Counted from the stretch's first letter, positions 48,349 through 58,901 are shown. The stretch: 64,000 bases of DNA from Haemophilus haemolyticus (GCF_003352385.1 NZ_CP031243.1:1909062-1973061), one strand, 5' to 3'. Translations and numbers: made by a program. Notes: generated by a model from the sequence alone, not told the origin.

Positions 48349-49083
48349 ACTGCACCAAAAAGTTAGACGAAACAACTAACTGATTAAGGTGCAGATTTTT
48401 TATGATTAAATATACCCAATCCGTCAAACAACAAGTGATCAATTTTTATCTTCGACACAGTAAAAATCCTTTTCTCACAAAGAAATATTTTCATTTTACT
48501 GACATAATCTTGAGAGACTGGATTAAACAATTTTGGGCTATCCTAGATACTAACTTAAATTCCTCTTAACTAATTGTTTTAAAGTGAGTTTAAAACTGCT
48601 CTAAACAGAATAACTCATAGAGTTTTGATAGTGAGAATTTAACTAAATCATCGACCATATACTCAATAAATCGTACAAATTCTGAATGAGTTGAACTAAT
48701 GAAAGGTGGGTAATAAGCCTAAGTGAATTAAATATGTAGAAAATGGTAGCAAGGCTTGAGGGGCAAACCCTATTTTACATTTTGCTCAAGGGTTGCAATA
48801 TCAAATAAGAAGTTATCAAGAAATCCTGTTGAAAAATAGTATTTGAAAAGTATGTCAAGAAAAAGAAATTGTCTAGATAATAAGATGATAAATAGCTTCT
48901 TTGGATGGTAAAAACGGGGTTTACGATAGAAAATAATTTGATACTTTTGAGCAACTCGAAAAATGATCCATGAATATATTTATTATTACAACCATAAGCA
49001 TATTCAGTTTAAACTAAGAGAACTAGCCCTATGGTTCCCATAACTTAGGCCTTGATTTTACAGTCCAACCTTTTGGAGGTTGC
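48349..49083 (+). mobile_element. Decayed IS3-family (IS150-like) element
   Basis: The left end CTGCACCAAAAAGTTAGAC and the right end GTCCAACCTTTTGG form related inverted termini about 735 bases apart. A 55-codon start of orfA (48402-48569, MIKYTQSVKQQVINFY) survives. Later, scattered frames match the end of an IS3 orfB transposase, such as QYQIRSYQEILLKN and KFDTFEQLEK-like pieces. Most of the 1.2-1.4 kb element is deleted and many stops are present. Confidence 0.68.
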
Positions 49084-49107
49084 TGAATTATCAAGGCTTT
49101 ATTTTTT
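49049..49107 (+). terminator. Long composite stem-loop at the IS right end
   Basis: Outer arms GCCTTGAT (49049-49056) and ATCAAGGC (49090-49097) enclose a second stem CCAACCT/AGGTTG, followed by TTTATTTTTT on the plus strand. It overlaps the IS right terminus and sits beside the lipoprotein gene's stop. Confidence 0.6.
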
Positions 49108-49407
49108 CTATCTAAAATGATGGTAATTATAATGATACCCGACACTTGGCACTACAGGAATAACGGGTAGCGAACTCCTCACTCGAATTCTAACCTTATT
49201 ATCACTCACATTCAATTTTAAGTTAGTATCAACTTGACTTGCCACTTTATCTTTCTGTGCCTGAGTAACCGTATTACCACTTGTTACACGAGCATTATAT
49301 TCTTGCACAGCCTTCATATCATAAACACCGCCACCAGTTTGTTCTGATTGAGAGGAACATGCTACTAAACCTAAAACAGCAAAAGCAATAAGAACTACAC
49401 TTCTCAT
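49108..49407 (-). CDS. Small lipoprotein of unknown function
   Basis: This 99-residue protein has a signal peptide and lipobox LVAC (Cys17). The mature part is polar, with a basic segment RIRVRS and a His/Tyr-rich end YHYNYHHFR. I do not recognise the family. It follows the secreted protein gene by 11 bases on the same strand, so the two probably form an operon. No uptake signals are present. Confidence 0.6.
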   Translation of the reverse strand: MRSVVLIAFAVLGLVACSSQSEQTGGGVYDMKAVQEYNARVTSGNTVTQAQKDKVASQVDTNLKLNVSDNKVRIRVRSSLPVIPVVPSVGYHYNYHHFR

Positions 49408-49418
49408 TTAATATAATC

Positions 49419-49949
49419 CTATTTACAAATTACGTCAGTTAATACAGCTCTACCTTCTGATACATAATTAGCGGCTTTTTCCTTTAGTTTTTTATTTTCT
49501 TGTGATTGAATACGCTTAGACACATTTTTATCTGTAATTGAATAAACTGGCACATAACTTAAATTTTGAGGATCTTTTTGATTATAAATCGTTGCCCCCG
49601 TTACACTACCGTAATATTCACTTTTATCATTTGGCGAAAGATAATTGTGAGTTGAATTTGTGTAATCCACACCTATTTTTACTTTAAATCCTTGACAAAT
49701 ACCAGCTGGAGACTCAAAAACACTTTCTGATGAACTCATCTCATTAATTTTATAAACTTTTAACTCAATGCTTTGAGCCAATTTCTGAGTATCATTACTT
49801 GATATATCAGAGCTAAAGGCTTTCTTATCTTTTTCATCAACATAAGTTACTGAACTAGATGTATCTTCAGCAATAGATAAATGCGGTATAAACAAACTAA
49901 CCAGCATGCTACAAAATAAAGAAAAAGAAGTACAATTTTTGTAATTCAT
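49419..49949 (-). CDS. Secreted protein of unknown function
   Basis: This 176-residue protein has a signal peptide cut near LSIA/ED (residue 27) and a Ser/Asp/Lys-rich mature part with two cysteines (one near residue 85, one near the C-terminus) that could form a disulphide. AAGGAG and GGAG motifs precede the ATG. I recognise no domain. It is first of a two-gene unit with the small lipoprotein and lies between an IS relic and the ccm operon. Confidence 0.6.
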   Translation of the reverse strand: MNYKNCTSFSLFCSMLVSLFIPHLSIAEDTSSSVTYVDEKDKKAFSSDISSNDTQKLAQSIELKVYKINEMSSSESVFESPAGICQGFKVKIGVDYTNSTHNYLSPNDKSEYYGSVTGATIYNQKDPQNLSYVPVYSITDKNVSKRIQSQENKKLKEKAANYVSEGRAVLTDVICK

Positions 49950-50056
49950 CTCCAGTTCTCCTTAACGTTCTTTAAAGTAATTTCTAATATTAAAATAGCT
50001 ATTTGCCAATTAATAGCATTACCGAACTATATCAAAAAGACTTATATGATACTAGG

Positions 50057-50974
50057 TTATTTTTCAGGAGTTATACTTTTTGATTTTTCTTCGTTTTGAG
50101 CTTCTAAAGCATCACGCGCAGCACGAATACTTTTTTCAATTAGTGGAACTCGCTCATCATCTTTCGGCATTAAGCGCAGCATCATCGCCCAAGTCACTGC
50201 CGCCATTTTATAATCTTCCGTTTCAAAATAACGGAATGCGAGCAGACTTAACGCTTCAATGTTAGTATGATCTTGACGAATCACTTCTCTCAATAAATTG
50301 CCACCTTTAAGTTTATCAGTCGCGTCTTCAGAGAACATCAATATGCGAGCATAACCTAATTTATATTGCACATTATCTGGTTCAAGTTTATTAGCCTTTT
50401 GATAACTATCAAATGCCAAACGTGCGTCACCTAAATTCATCCCAATTTGACCGAGCATCCACCATTTTTTTGCATCAGTTGGATTTTTCTGCAAATCAAT
50501 TCGAAGTGCGGTAGAAAATTGCTGCATTTCTGCATCAGAAAATGGATTTTTATCTTCATCTTTCATTCGATCAAAGAAATAGGGCAATTTCGCATAAGTT
50601 TGCTCTAACATCGATTCAGCTTGCCAAGATCCCACCATAAAATAAGAAGAACCCGCAATAATTCCTAGCGCCAACACGCCAGACACAAACCACACTTTTC
50701 CATAAGATTTGCCAAAATAATCCACGCTCTCTTGAATCTTGCTCGGAACATCATCAAGCAAAGTTTTCTGTAATTCTTGTTTGAGTTGCTCAACATTTTC
50801 AACTAAACCTTGGGAATTATCTTGCTCAATTTCTTCCAAGCGTGAGAAATATAACGCCTTATTTAAATCATCACGTTTTTGCCCATGTTTCGCTTTGAAT
50901 TGACGCAATAAAGGATAAAAACAAATTAACGCCACAACTAAAGTGGTTAATATAAAAATTAATGCAAAATTCAT
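50057..50974 (-). CDS. ccmI: Cytochrome c biogenesis protein CcmI (NrfG-like TPR)
   Basis: This 305-residue protein has an N-terminal membrane helix, a coiled segment, a second helix near residue 95, and C-terminal TPR repeats (about 160-290). CcmI/NrfG presents apocytochrome to the haem ligation complex of CcmF and CcmH. It is the last gene of the ccm operon, next to ccmH without a gap. Confidence 0.85.
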   Translation of the reverse strand: MNFALIFILTTLVVALICFYPLLRQFKAKHGQKRDDLNKALYFSRLEEIEQDNSQGLVENVEQLKQELQKTLLDDVPSKIQESVDYFGKSYGKVWFVSGVLALGIIAGSSYFMVGSWQAESMLEQTYAKLPYFFDRMKDEDKNPFSDAEMQQFSTALRIDLQKNPTDAKKWWMLGQIGMNLGDARLAFDSYQKANKLEPDNVQYKLGYARILMFSEDATDKLKGGNLLREVIRQDHTNIEALSLLAFRYFETEDYKMAAVTWAMMLRLMPKDDERVPLIEKSIRAARDALEAQNEEKSKSITPEK

Positions 50975-51436
50975 CTATTTATCCTTGTTTAATAATTCTG
51001 CCAAACGCGCATTATCTTCATCAGTTAAAACATCTTGGGATTTCACCGCACTTTGAGCTTTTGGTTTACGTCTTAATAAAAATACCACGCCCAACAACAC
51101 AAGCAATAATGGCGCAATCCATAGCACTAATGTACTCGCTGTCATAGGCGGATCGTAAGTTACAAAATTGCCATAGCGCGCCACCATATAATCCACTACG
51201 TCATTTTTCGATTTGCCTTCTTGTAAAAGCTCAAATACTTTGCCACGCATATCCACAGCAATAGTTGCGTTGGAATCCGCAATATTGTTATTTTGACATT
51301 GAGGGCAACGCAAAGATTGTGTTAATTGATGGTAATCACTCTCTTGCTGTGGAGAACTAAAATTAAGCGCATCAATGGATGAAAACGCCACTGAGCTAAA
51401 CAAAAGTGCGGTCAAAAATAGCCATATTTTTTTCAT
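50975..51436 (-). CDS. ccmH: Cytochrome c biogenesis thiol reductant CcmH (NrfF-like)
   Basis: This 153-residue protein has a signal peptide, the redox motif LRCPQCQNNNIADSN, and a C-terminal membrane helix. It reduces the apocytochrome haem-binding cysteines. It overlaps ccmG by one base and adjoins ccmI. Confidence 0.9.
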   Translation of the reverse strand: MKKIWLFLTALLFSSVAFSSIDALNFSSPQQESDYHQLTQSLRCPQCQNNNIADSNATIAVDMRGKVFELLQEGKSKNDVVDYMVARYGNFVTYDPPMTASTLVLWIAPLLLVLLGVVFLLRRKPKAQSAVKSQDVLTDEDNARLAELLNKDK

Positions 51437-51981
51437 TATTGTTGCTCCGAAAGTTTGTCATAAATTGGTTTTAAAGTCTGAGTCCAAACTTTCTCGTTTA
51501 CATCACCGGCATAACGATAATGAATCACGCCTTTTCCATCTACAATGAAAGTTTCTGGCGCACCATATACCCCTAAATCCAAACCAAAAGAACCTTTTTC
51601 ATCTTTTAAAACAACTTGATAAGGATCACCAAGATCTTTTAACCACTTCATTGCTTTAGGTGATTCATCTTTATAATCTAAACCGATAATTCGCACACCA
51701 TCTTTGGCTAGTTTATTTAAGTATTGATGTTCGGCATAACAAGTCGGGCACCAAGTCGCCCACACGTTAAGCAAAACTGGCTTACCTTGTTGAAACAATT
51801 CATTCGTGTAAGCTTTATTTTCAAAAAGCTCCGTTAAATTTTTTGCTGGCACAGGCTTTCCAACCAAAGCAGACTCTAATGCTTTAATATCTTCACCTTG
51901 CGCATTACGTTTTAATTGCACTAAAAATGCAATTGTTATCGATAAAAAGAGAATAAGAGGAACGAGTAATTTTTTTTTCAT
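51436..51981 (-). CDS. ccmG: Thiol:disulphide interchange protein CcmG (DsbE)
   Basis: This 181-residue membrane-anchored thioredoxin-fold protein has the active site ATWCPTCYAEH and the conserved VYGAPETF cis-Pro segment. It keeps CcmH and apocytochromes reduced. It is separated from ccmF by a 140-base palindromic repeat element. Confidence 0.92.
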   Translation of the reverse strand: MKKKLLVPLILFLSITIAFLVQLKRNAQGEDIKALESALVGKPVPAKNLTELFENKAYTNELFQQGKPVLLNVWATWCPTCYAEHQYLNKLAKDGVRIIGLDYKDESPKAMKWLKDLGDPYQVVLKDEKGSFGLDLGVYGAPETFIVDGKGVIHYRYAGDVNEKVWTQTLKPIYDKLSEQQ

Positions 51982-52009
51982 TTTTTACCGCACTTTTTCA
52001 TTAACTTTG

Positions 52010-52110
52010 CTCCACCCATTTATGGGGGGAGCTGTCGCGAAGTGACTGAGGGGGGATATCGTAATCCCCCTTCCGCCCTTCGGGCACCTTCCCCCGCAAG
52101 CAGGGGAAGG
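52010..52110. repeat. G+C-rich palindromic repeat cluster between ccmF and ccmG
   Basis: Four stem-loops occur back to back: CTCC...GGAG (52010-52031), GGGGGAT/ATCCCCC (52051-52070), GCCC/GGGC (52075-52085) and CCTTCCCC/GGGGAAGG (52087-52110). The composition is strikingly unlike the flanks. It looks like a dispersed REP/MITE-type element. Confidence 0.75.
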
Positions 52111-52121
52111 CAAGAATAAAA

Positions 52122-54068
52122 CTATTTCTTCAACAATGCATTAAATCGATAGCGTCGATCGAACATACACAACAATCCACCTAATGCCATAAACAAGCCG
52201 CCAATCCAAATCCAGCGAATAAATGGCTTGTAATATAAGCGTAACGCCCAAGAATTGTCCTCAAGTTTTTCGCCTAGAGCCACATAAAGGTCACGAGTTA
52301 AACCACCAGCAATAGCGGCTTCTGTCATAGACATCCGACTTACTGTGTAAAAACGTTTTTCTGCAAATAAACTTGCCTCTGTTTGCCCATCTTTTGAAAT
52401 ATCAATTTGCGCTTTTCCACCAATATAGTTTGGACCATTTTCATCCGTCACACCGGCAAATTTAAAATCGTAACGACCAATTTGTGCACTCTCGCCAACT
52501 TTCATTCTCACATCACGTTCTACGCTAAAGTTTTGACTAAATGCGATCCCCCAAACAGTCATAGCTACGCCTAAGTGAGCTAACATCATTCCCCAATGAG
52601 AACGAGATAGTTTGCGTACGCCCACAAAGAATGGTTCACGATGCGTCGCACGTTGTTGCAATTCATAAAGCGCAAGTAACGCGATAATCACCGTCATCAT
52701 TGAACCAAGCACGGAACTTACTGTAATTTTATCTTGCAAGAAGTAAGGTAACGCAAAACCTGCAATCACCATAACAAATACACTGATAACAACAGGCGTA
52801 CGAATTGCAGAAAATTGATCTCTACGCCATTTCACCAAAGGTCCAATACCAAGCAATAATGCAAATGGTGTCATAATGATTAAGAACATTTGATCAAAGA
52901 ATGGCGCCCCAATAGAAATAGAACCTAAGCCAAGTTGTTTGTGAACGAGTGGTAACAACGTTCCTAAGAATACAACGCAAAGTGCGGTCATTAATAAGAT
53001 ATTATTTAATAACAACATACTTTCGCGTGAATAGCGTTCTGCATTATCACGAGAGCGAATTTGACTTCCTTTATACGCATAGAGCGCTAGTGACCCACCA
53101 ATCACCACAACGAGGTAAGCCAATATATACAAACCACGAGTTGGATCCGATGCAAATGCGTGAACTGAAACTAAGATACCAGAACGAACTAAGAACGTAC
53201 CGAGTAAACAAAGTGAAAAGGCTAAAATTGCAAGTAATACCGTCCAAGCTTTGAAAGAACCACGTTTTTCTGTGACAGAAAGAGAGTGAATCAATGCAGT
53301 ACCAGCAAGCCAAGGCATAAATGATGAATTTTCCACAGGATCCCAGAACCACCAGCCCCCCCAGCCAAGCTCATAATAAGCCCACCAAGAACCGAGTACG
53401 ATACCTAAAGTTAAAAACACCCAAGCAGCAAGCGTCCAAGGACGTGACCAACGCGCCCAAGCTGAATCTAATTTTCCCGTCATTAAGGATGCAATCGCAA
53501 ACGCAAATGCCACTGAAAAACCAACATAGCCCATATAAAGTAAGGGCGGATGGAAAATCAAGCCTACATCTTGCAACATTGGATTGAGCTCTTTTCCGTC
53601 CACTGGGAAATCAGGGAAAGTACGCGTAAAAGGATTTGAGGTGAACAAGACGAACAACACAAAACCGACGCTAATAATCCCCATAATACCAAGCACGCGA
53701 GCAACTGCTTCTTGAGGTAAATGTTTACTCAATAAAGCAACAGCTGATGACCAAACAGCCAGTAGCCAGATCCACAGTAATAAAGAACCTTCATGAGAAC
53801 CCCAGACGGCAGACAAACGATAATAAATCGGTAAAGCCGTATTAGAGTTATTCACGACATACTGAACACTAAAATCATTTACAGCAAATAAATAAAATAA
53901 CGCAGCAAAAGCGATGCTTAAACTTGCAAATAAACCATAAGTCATTGGGCGAGCTAATGCCATTAATTGTGCATTGCCCTTTTCCGCCCCCCACAAAGGG
54001 AAAATCGCCAACATAAGCGATACGGCTAAACTTAAAGCCAGCGCATAATTTCCTAATTCAGCAATCAT
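52122..54068 (-). CDS. ccmF: Haem lyase subunit CcmF
   Basis: This 648-residue membrane protein has about 15 helices and the WWD haem-handling motif [17 protein letters not shown]. With CcmH and CcmI it attaches haem from CcmE to apocytochromes. It overlaps ccmE by four bases. Confidence 0.94.
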   Translation of the reverse strand: MIAELGNYALALSLAVSLMLAIFPLWGAEKGNAQLMALARPMTYGLFASLSIAFAALFYLFAVNDFSVQYVVNNSNTALPIYYRLSAVWGSHEGSLLLWIWLLAVWSSAVALLSKHLPQEAVARVLGIMGIISVGFVLFVLFTSNPFTRTFPDFPVDGKELNPMLQDVGLIFHPPLLYMGYVGFSVAFAFAIASLMTGKLDSAWARWSRPWTLAAWVFLTLGIVLGSWWAYYELGWGGWWFWDPVENSSFMPWLAGTALIHSLSVTEKRGSFKAWTVLLAILAFSLCLLGTFLVRSGILVSVHAFASDPTRGLYILAYLVVVIGGSLALYAYKGSQIRSRDNAERYSRESMLLLNNILLMTALCVVFLGTLLPLVHKQLGLGSISIGAPFFDQMFLIIMTPFALLLGIGPLVKWRRDQFSAIRTPVVISVFVMVIAGFALPYFLQDKITVSSVLGSMMTVIIALLALYELQQRATHREPFFVGVRKLSRSHWGMMLAHLGVAMTVWGIAFSQNFSVERDVRMKVGESAQIGRYDFKFAGVTDENGPNYIGGKAQIDISKDGQTEASLFAEKRFYTVSRMSMTEAAIAGGLTRDLYVALGEKLEDNSWALRLYYKPFIRWIWIGGLFMALGGLLCMFDRRYRFNALLKK

Positions 54069-54586
54069 TTTGCGCCTTCTTTTTCTTGACGATCACGTAT
54101 GCTTTCGCCTTTTAAATCTGCATCACCAATACCCATTGGTTTATGCACTTTTTGCATTTTTTCACCTAATTCTGGTGGCACATAATTTTCATCGTGTTTA
54201 GCCAATACTTCTGTCGCGGTTAAAACGGTTGGCTGAGTTAATACCCCTTGAGCCACAATCCCCTGTCCTTCACGGAAAAGATCCGGCAAAATGCCTTCAT
54301 ATTCAACAGTGATCGCAGGGCCAATATCATTTAAATCGAACCGCACTTTTAAGCTTTTTGGATCACGCACTACTGTGCCCTCAACCACCATACCGCCAAC
54401 ACGAATACGTTGCCCCACTTCAGGTTTTTGATTCGGGTTATTATCCTTACCTTGGATCACTTCAGATGGCGTATAAAACAAGTCGATATTTTGACGTAAC
54501 GCATACAGCATCAATCCACTTGCAATAGCAATGCCGAGCGCAACAAAAATGACTAATTTAAATCTGGATTTACGTCTTGGATTCAT
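54065..54586 (-). CDS. ccmE: Haem chaperone CcmE
   Basis: This 173-residue protein has an N-terminal membrane anchor and an OB-fold domain; the covalent haem ligand His is in [10 protein letters not shown]. It carries haem from CcmC to CcmF. It overlaps ccmD and ccmF by four bases each. Confidence 0.93.
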   Translation of the reverse strand: MNPRRKSRFKLVIFVALGIAIASGLMLYALRQNIDLFYTPSEVIQGKDNNPNQKPEVGQRIRVGGMVVEGTVVRDPKSLKVRFDLNDIGPAITVEYEGILPDLFREGQGIVAQGVLTQPTVLTATEVLAKHDENYVPPELGEKMQKVHKPMGIGDADLKGESIRDRQEKEGAK

Positions 54587-54786
54587 AGTGTGTTCCCTTT
54601 ATTTGCTTGTTGTAAACGTTCTTCGCGTTGTTGCTCACGCAATACATTTTGTAACACTGTCTTGCGTTGTTTTACACTTTGAACAATTAAGGCAATCACT
54701 GCCACTAAACTTACTGCATAGGATAACCATACGTAAAAACCGTAGCCACCCATATTAAAAAAATCACTCCAAGTTTGGAAAAACAT
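54583..54786 (-). CDS. ccmD: Small haem exporter subunit CcmD
   Basis: This 67-residue protein has one membrane helix ([17 protein letters not shown]) followed by a basic tail. CcmD helps release haem-loaded CcmE from the CcmABC complex. It lies 43 bases after ccmC, with an uptake signal in the gap. Confidence 0.9.
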   Translation of the reverse strand: MFFQTWSDFFNMGGYGFYVWLSYAVSLVAVIALIVQSVKQRKTVLQNVLREQQREERLQQANKGNTL

Positions 54787-54828
54787 AAAATATTCCTTAT
54801 AAAAAATCGCTAAAAAACTAACCGCACT

Positions 54829-55569
54829 TTATTTCAGTGTTTGAGCCAATGCTTTAACCCAAGGACGTTTCGCATCTTCTTTCAATAATTCCACGCGATA
54901 ACGAACTAAAGTAAGCCAAATATACAAGGTTAAAAAACCGAAGATACACAAAATTAATGGAACCAACATTGGAATTGCAATCGATGGTTTTTCTAGTTTA
55001 GTGATACTCGCACCTTGATGTAACGTGTTCCACCATTCCACAGAAAAATGAATAATCGGTAAAATCACGACCGTTGTAATGCATAAAATCCCAGCTGCTT
55101 TTGCCCCTACGTTACGATCTGAAAAAGCAGAATAAAGCGCTAAGATACCAAGATAAAGAAAGAATAAAATTAATTCTGCAGTTAAGCGAGCATCCCACAC
55201 CCACCAAGTGCCCCACATTGGTTTACCCCAAATTGCGCCCGTAACAAGCGATAAAAAAGTAAACAATGCACCAATTGGCGCCATTGCAATCATGGCGAGG
55301 TGAGCTTGCTTAATTTGCCACACAAGGGCAACCACAGCTGCAATCGCCATTGAACCGTACACGCCCATTGACCAAATCGCTGTCGGCACATGCACGTACA
55401 TAATTCGGAAACTATTACCTTGTTGATAATCTGCCGGAGCGAATGCTAAGCCCCATACAATGCCGACACCGAGTAAAATAAGCGTTAAAAATGCAAATAG
55501 CGGACTCAATTTACCGCAGATATGATATTGAGTTTCGGGTTTTGCATAAGGATGTAGCCACTTCCACAT
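54829..55569 (-). CDS. ccmC: Haem handling protein CcmC
   Basis: This 246-residue protein has six membrane helices and the WWD motif GTWWVWDARLTAEL. It loads haem onto CcmE. ATG 55569 follows AAGGA; the longer ORF start adds a short unsupported extension. Confidence 0.93.
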   Translation of the reverse strand: MWKWLHPYAKPETQYHICGKLSPLFAFLTLILLGVGIVWGLAFAPADYQQGNSFRIMYVHVPTAIWSMGVYGSMAIAAVVALVWQIKQAHLAMIAMAPIGALFTFLSLVTGAIWGKPMWGTWWVWDARLTAELILFFLYLGILALYSAFSDRNVGAKAAGILCITTVVILPIIHFSVEWWNTLHQGASITKLEKPSIAIPMLVPLILCIFGFLTLYIWLTLVRYRVELLKEDAKRPWVKALAQTLK

Positions 55570-55629
55570 AAAAAAATCCTTAAAAATTAAAGAGAAAAAC
55601 CACCGCACTTTTTATACGGTGGAATGAAA

Positions 55630-56295
55630 TTAATTATCTAAACTAATTCGCAGTGCCGCTGCGATGGCAAAAGGCGAAAGCGTTACAGCGCCAACCATCA
55701 TAGCACCTAAAATCGCTAGTTGCCCCCCATAAGGCACATTCAATCCTGCCGCCTCTAATACTGATGACGCAAAAATTAAAACGGGAATAAATAATGGAAC
55801 AACAAGCAAACTCAACAACACGCCACCTTTTCGTAATCCCACCGTTAAAGCCACGCCAATTGCACCGATACAACTCAATACAGGAGTGCCCAGTAACAAT
55901 GTCAAAACCAATGCCCACCAAATATTGACCTCAAGAGAAAGCAACAAAGCAGCAATAGGTGATAGCAAAATAAGCGGCAAGCCAGTGAGCAGCCAATGTG
56001 CAACGACTTTAGCCAAAGCCGTCATCGGCAAAGGCTGTGCGGTTAACATTAATTGTTCAAGAGAACCATCAATAAAATCATCACGAAACAAACGTTCAAA
56101 AGAAAGCAATGCTGAAAGTAATGCAGCTACCCATGCAATACCCGGTGCGATACGGGAAAGTAATTTTGGATCTGGCCCAATAACAAGCGGAAACAAAGTA
56201 ATCACAAGCAAAAAGAACCATAGCGGATTTAAAATTTCCGCATTTTTGCGCATCGCAATTTGAAGTTCGCGTTTAATTATTTCTAAAAAAATCAT
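55630..56295 (-). CDS. ccmB: Haem ABC transporter permease CcmB
   Basis: This 221-residue protein has six hydrophobic helices and the FFRDDFIDGSLEQL-like cytoplasmic segment. With CcmA and CcmC it releases holo-CcmE. It lies four bases after ccmA. Confidence 0.92.
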   Translation of the reverse strand: MIFLEIIKRELQIAMRKNAEILNPLWFFLLVITLFPLVIGPDPKLLSRIAPGIAWVAALLSALLSFERLFRDDFIDGSLEQLMLTAQPLPMTALAKVVAHWLLTGLPLILLSPIAALLLSLEVNIWWALVLTLLLGTPVLSCIGAIGVALTVGLRKGGVLLSLLVVPLFIPVLIFASSVLEAAGLNVPYGGQLAILGAMMVGAVTLSPFAIAAALRISLDN

Positions 56296-56299
56296 TAAG

Positions 56300-56938
56300 T
56301 TATTCCGCTTTATAAGCCGCTAAATTCAATTTTTGCAGATGAGAACTTGGCACTTCTTGGTGGCTGGTTAACAACACAATACCACCTCGTTGAGCATGCT
56401 CATCAAAAAGTGCGGTTAGAATTTCCACACCTTTTTTATCAATCGCAGTAAAGGGCTCATCTAAAATCCATAAGGGCGCTTGAGACAGCCATAAGCGACC
56501 TAACGCGATACGCTTTTGTTGCCCTGCAGAAAGTTGTGCGGCGGGCAAATCTTCACGACCTAACAATCCCACTTTCTCAAGCAAATCCCACAAAATCTCA
56601 GTATTTTGTTCCGCTTGACTAATTCGTTGATAAAACTGCAAATTTTCCCATGCGGTTAACTCTGGTTTTACGCCCGAAAGATGACCCAAATAAAGCAAAT
56701 TCTGATGATACTGCTCACGTTGTTTAGAAATTGCTTCAGCATCCCACCGCACTTCGCCTTCTAAAGGTTGGGCTAACCCCGCAAGAATACGCAATAAACT
56801 GGTTTTACCAATGCCGTTATGCCCTTCAATTTGCACAAAATCACCGCTATTAAAATCGCAAGTCAAAGCACGAAAAAGTACTCTCTCACCACGTTGGCAG
56901 GATAAATTTTGCAGAGATAACTTGTGTGGTTCAAACAT
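56300..56938 (-). CDS. ccmA: Haem ABC transporter ATPase CcmA
   Basis: This 212-residue ABC ATPase has Walker [12 protein letters not shown], signature [14 protein letters not shown] and Walker B LWILDEP. It powers release of haem-loaded CcmE. It is first of the nine-gene ccmABCDEFGHI operon. Confidence 0.94.
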   Translation of the reverse strand: MFEPHKLSLQNLSCQRGERVLFRALTCDFNSGDFVQIEGHNGIGKTSLLRILAGLAQPLEGEVRWDAEAISKQREQYHQNLLYLGHLSGVKPELTAWENLQFYQRISQAEQNTEILWDLLEKVGLLGREDLPAAQLSAGQQKRIALGRLWLSQAPLWILDEPFTAIDKKGVEILTALFDEHAQRGGIVLLTSHQEVPSSHLQKLNLAAYKAE

Positions 56939-57141
56939 AATTGCAAAGGGAAAATAAAAAGTGGCGGTATTCTATCACAAGAGAAATATTTGACGAGATT
57001 TTAGCCCCCAAAACAAATAACTCTTTAGGTGTAGATCGATAGGTTTGTTGATTTAAAACAAGGTTTAATAAATTCGTCTATTAATGCAAAAGGAAAAACA
57101 TTTAATGATCTAAATCAAAATTTTTGCTATTATTTGCCCAA

Positions 57142-57160
57142 TTTTGGTTATAGACCAAAA
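57142..57160 (+). promoter_or_regulatory. 7-bp palindrome in the sodA leader
   Basis: TTTTGGT-TATAG-ACCAAAA is a perfect inverted repeat about 43 bases before the sodA ATG. It could be a repressor operator or a leader hairpin; the binding protein is not identified. Confidence 0.45.
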
Positions 57161-57202
57161 CCCTCAACGAAATTTGTCTTTACATAATAGAAGGAATAAA
57201 TT

Positions 57203-57850
57203 ATGGCTTACACTCTACCTGAATTAGGCTACGCCTACGATGCATTAGAACCACATTTCGATGCGCAAACAATGGAAATCCACCACAGCAAACACCACCA
57301 AGCGTACGTAAACAATGCAAACGCGGCATTAGAAGGTTTACCGGCTGAATTAGTGGAAATGTGCCCGGGTCAATTAGTTTCTAACCTTGACAAAATCCCT
57401 GCAGAAAAACGCGGCGTATTACGCAATAACGCAGGCGGTCATACCAACCACAGCTTATTCTGGAAAGGCTTGAAAAAAGGCACCACCTTACAGGGCGCAT
57501 TAAAAGATGCTATCGAACGTGATTTCGGTTCTGTAGATGCATTTAAAGCTGAATTTGAAAAAGCAGCAGCAACTCGTTTCGGTTCAGGTTGGGCATGGTT
57601 AGTATTAACTGCTGAAGGTAAATTAGCCGTGGTATCAACAGCAAACCAAGATAACCCATTAATGGGTAAAGAAGTGGCAGGTTGTGAAGGTTTCCCACTT
57701 TTAGGTTTAGACGTTTGGGAACACGCTTACTACTTAAAATTCCAAAACCGTCGTCCAGACTACATTAAAGAATTCTGGAACGTAGTAAACTGGGATTTCG
57801 TTGCAGAACGTTTTGAACAAAAAACAGCACACTGCAATTGTGCAAAATAA
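57203..57850 (+). CDS. sodA: Manganese superoxide dismutase
   Basis: This 215-residue protein has metal ligands in [16 protein letters not shown] and [10 protein letters not shown]. It converts superoxide to peroxide in the cytoplasm. AGAAGGAA precedes the ATG. The C-terminus is extended by a His/Cys-containing tail (TAHCNCAK). The Gly and Gln/His positions favour manganese over iron, but metal choice is not fully decided by sequence. Confidence 0.92.
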   Translation: MAYTLPELGYAYDALEPHFDAQTMEIHHSKHHQAYVNNANAALEGLPAELVEMCPGQLVSNLDKIPAEKRGVLRNNAGGHTNHSLFWKGLKKGTTLQGALKDAIERDFGSVDAFKAEFEKAAATRFGSGWAWLVLTAEGKLAVVSTANQDNPLMGKEVAGCEGFPLLGLDVWEHAYYLKFQNRRPDYIKEFWNVVNWDFVAERFEQKTAHCNCAK

Positions 57851-57862
57851 TAAATATTGAAG

Positions 57863-57890
57863 AAGCCTAGCAAACGCTAGGCTTTTTTGT
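57863..57890 (+). terminator. Terminator of sodA
   Basis: AAGCCTAGC pairs with GCTAGGCTT around AAAC, followed by TTTT. Confidence 0.9.
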
Positions 57891-57910
57891 TTCCAGATAT
57901 GCCAAATACA

Positions 57911-57948
57911 AAAATGCGGTGAAAATTCACCGCACTTTGTTCTTTTTT
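57911..57948. terminator. Uptake-signal hairpin terminating cysK
   Basis: GCGGTG and CACCGC arms (57916-57933) belong to a degenerate and a perfect uptake signal in inverted order, with A/T-rich flanks; it lies just past the cysK stop. Confidence 0.72.
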
Positions 57949-57950
57949 GT

Positions 57951-58901
57951 TTATCCTTCAATCCCTTCAAACAGTGCTGTGCTTAAATAGCGTTCAGAAG
58001 CTGAAGGCAAAATAACGACAATGAGTTTATCAGCAAATTCTGGTAATTTAGCTAAACGATCTGCAGCCGCGACAGCTGCACCAGATGAAATACCTGCAAG
58101 AATGCCTTCTTCCGCCATTAAGCGACGAGCTGTAGCAAGTGCGGTATCGCTATCAACAGTTTCTACGCGATCAATAATAGATAAATCTAAATTTCTTGGA
58201 ATAAAACCTGCACCGATGCCTTGAATTTTGTGTGGGCCTGGTTTTGCTTCTTCGCCCGCTAAAGTTTGAGTAATGACTGGAGATTCCACTGGCTCAACCG
58301 CAACAGAAGTGATTTGTTTACCAAAATCTAATTTAATCGCGCGAGAAATACCCGTAATCGTGCCGCCTGTTCCTACGCCAGCAACCACAACATCGACTTT
58401 ACCATCCGTATCTTTCCAAATTTCAGGGCCTGTTGTTTCTCGATGAATTTGTGGGTTGGCTGGATTTTCAAACTGTTTAAGCATGACATAGTGGTTTGGA
58501 TCAGACGCAACAATTTCTTCCGCTTTCGCAATCGCGCCTTTCATTCCTTTTGCACCTTCGGTAAGCACTAAATTTACACCTAATCCACGCAATAAGCGTT
58601 TTCTTTCTTGGCTCATTGTTTCTGGCATGGTGAGCGTGATTTTATAACCTCTAGCCGCTGCAACATAAGCCAAAGCGATACCTGTGTTACCGCTCGTTGC
58701 ATCTACAATTTCTTTTCCTTTCGTGAGCGTGCCATCTTTTTCTGCTTGCCACACCATATTCGCCCCAATTCGGCATTTTACGCTGTAGCTTGGATTTCGC
58801 CCTTCAATTTTAACTACCACATTGCCGTTGTGACCAAAGTGTTTTAAACGTACAAGTGGCGTATTTCCGATAGAATAAGAATTGTCTGCATAAATTGTCA
58901 T
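57951..58901 (-). CDS. cysK: Cysteine synthase A
   Basis: CysK (O-acetylserine sulfhydrylase) makes cysteine from O-acetylserine and sulfide. The 316-residue PLP enzyme has Lys42 in YSVKCRIG as cofactor lysine, [10 protein letters not shown] as the substrate loop and GTGGTITG as the phosphate-binding loop. It lies 99 bases after cysZ on the same strand, with an uptake signal in the gap. Confidence 0.94.
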   Translation of the reverse strand: MTIYADNSYSIGNTPLVRLKHFGHNGNVVVKIEGRNPSYSVKCRIGANMVWQAEKDGTLTKGKEIVDATSGNTGIALAYVAAARGYKITLTMPETMSQERKRLLRGLGVNLVLTEGAKGMKGAIAKAEEIVASDPNHYVMLKQFENPANPQIHRETTGPEIWKDTDGKVDVVVAGVGTGGTITGISRAIKLDFGKQITSVAVEPVESPVITQTLAGEEAKPGPHKIQGIGAGFIPRNLDLSIIDRVETVDSDTALATARRLMAEEGILAGISSGAAVAAADRLAKLPEFADKLIVVILPSASERYLSTALFEGIEG

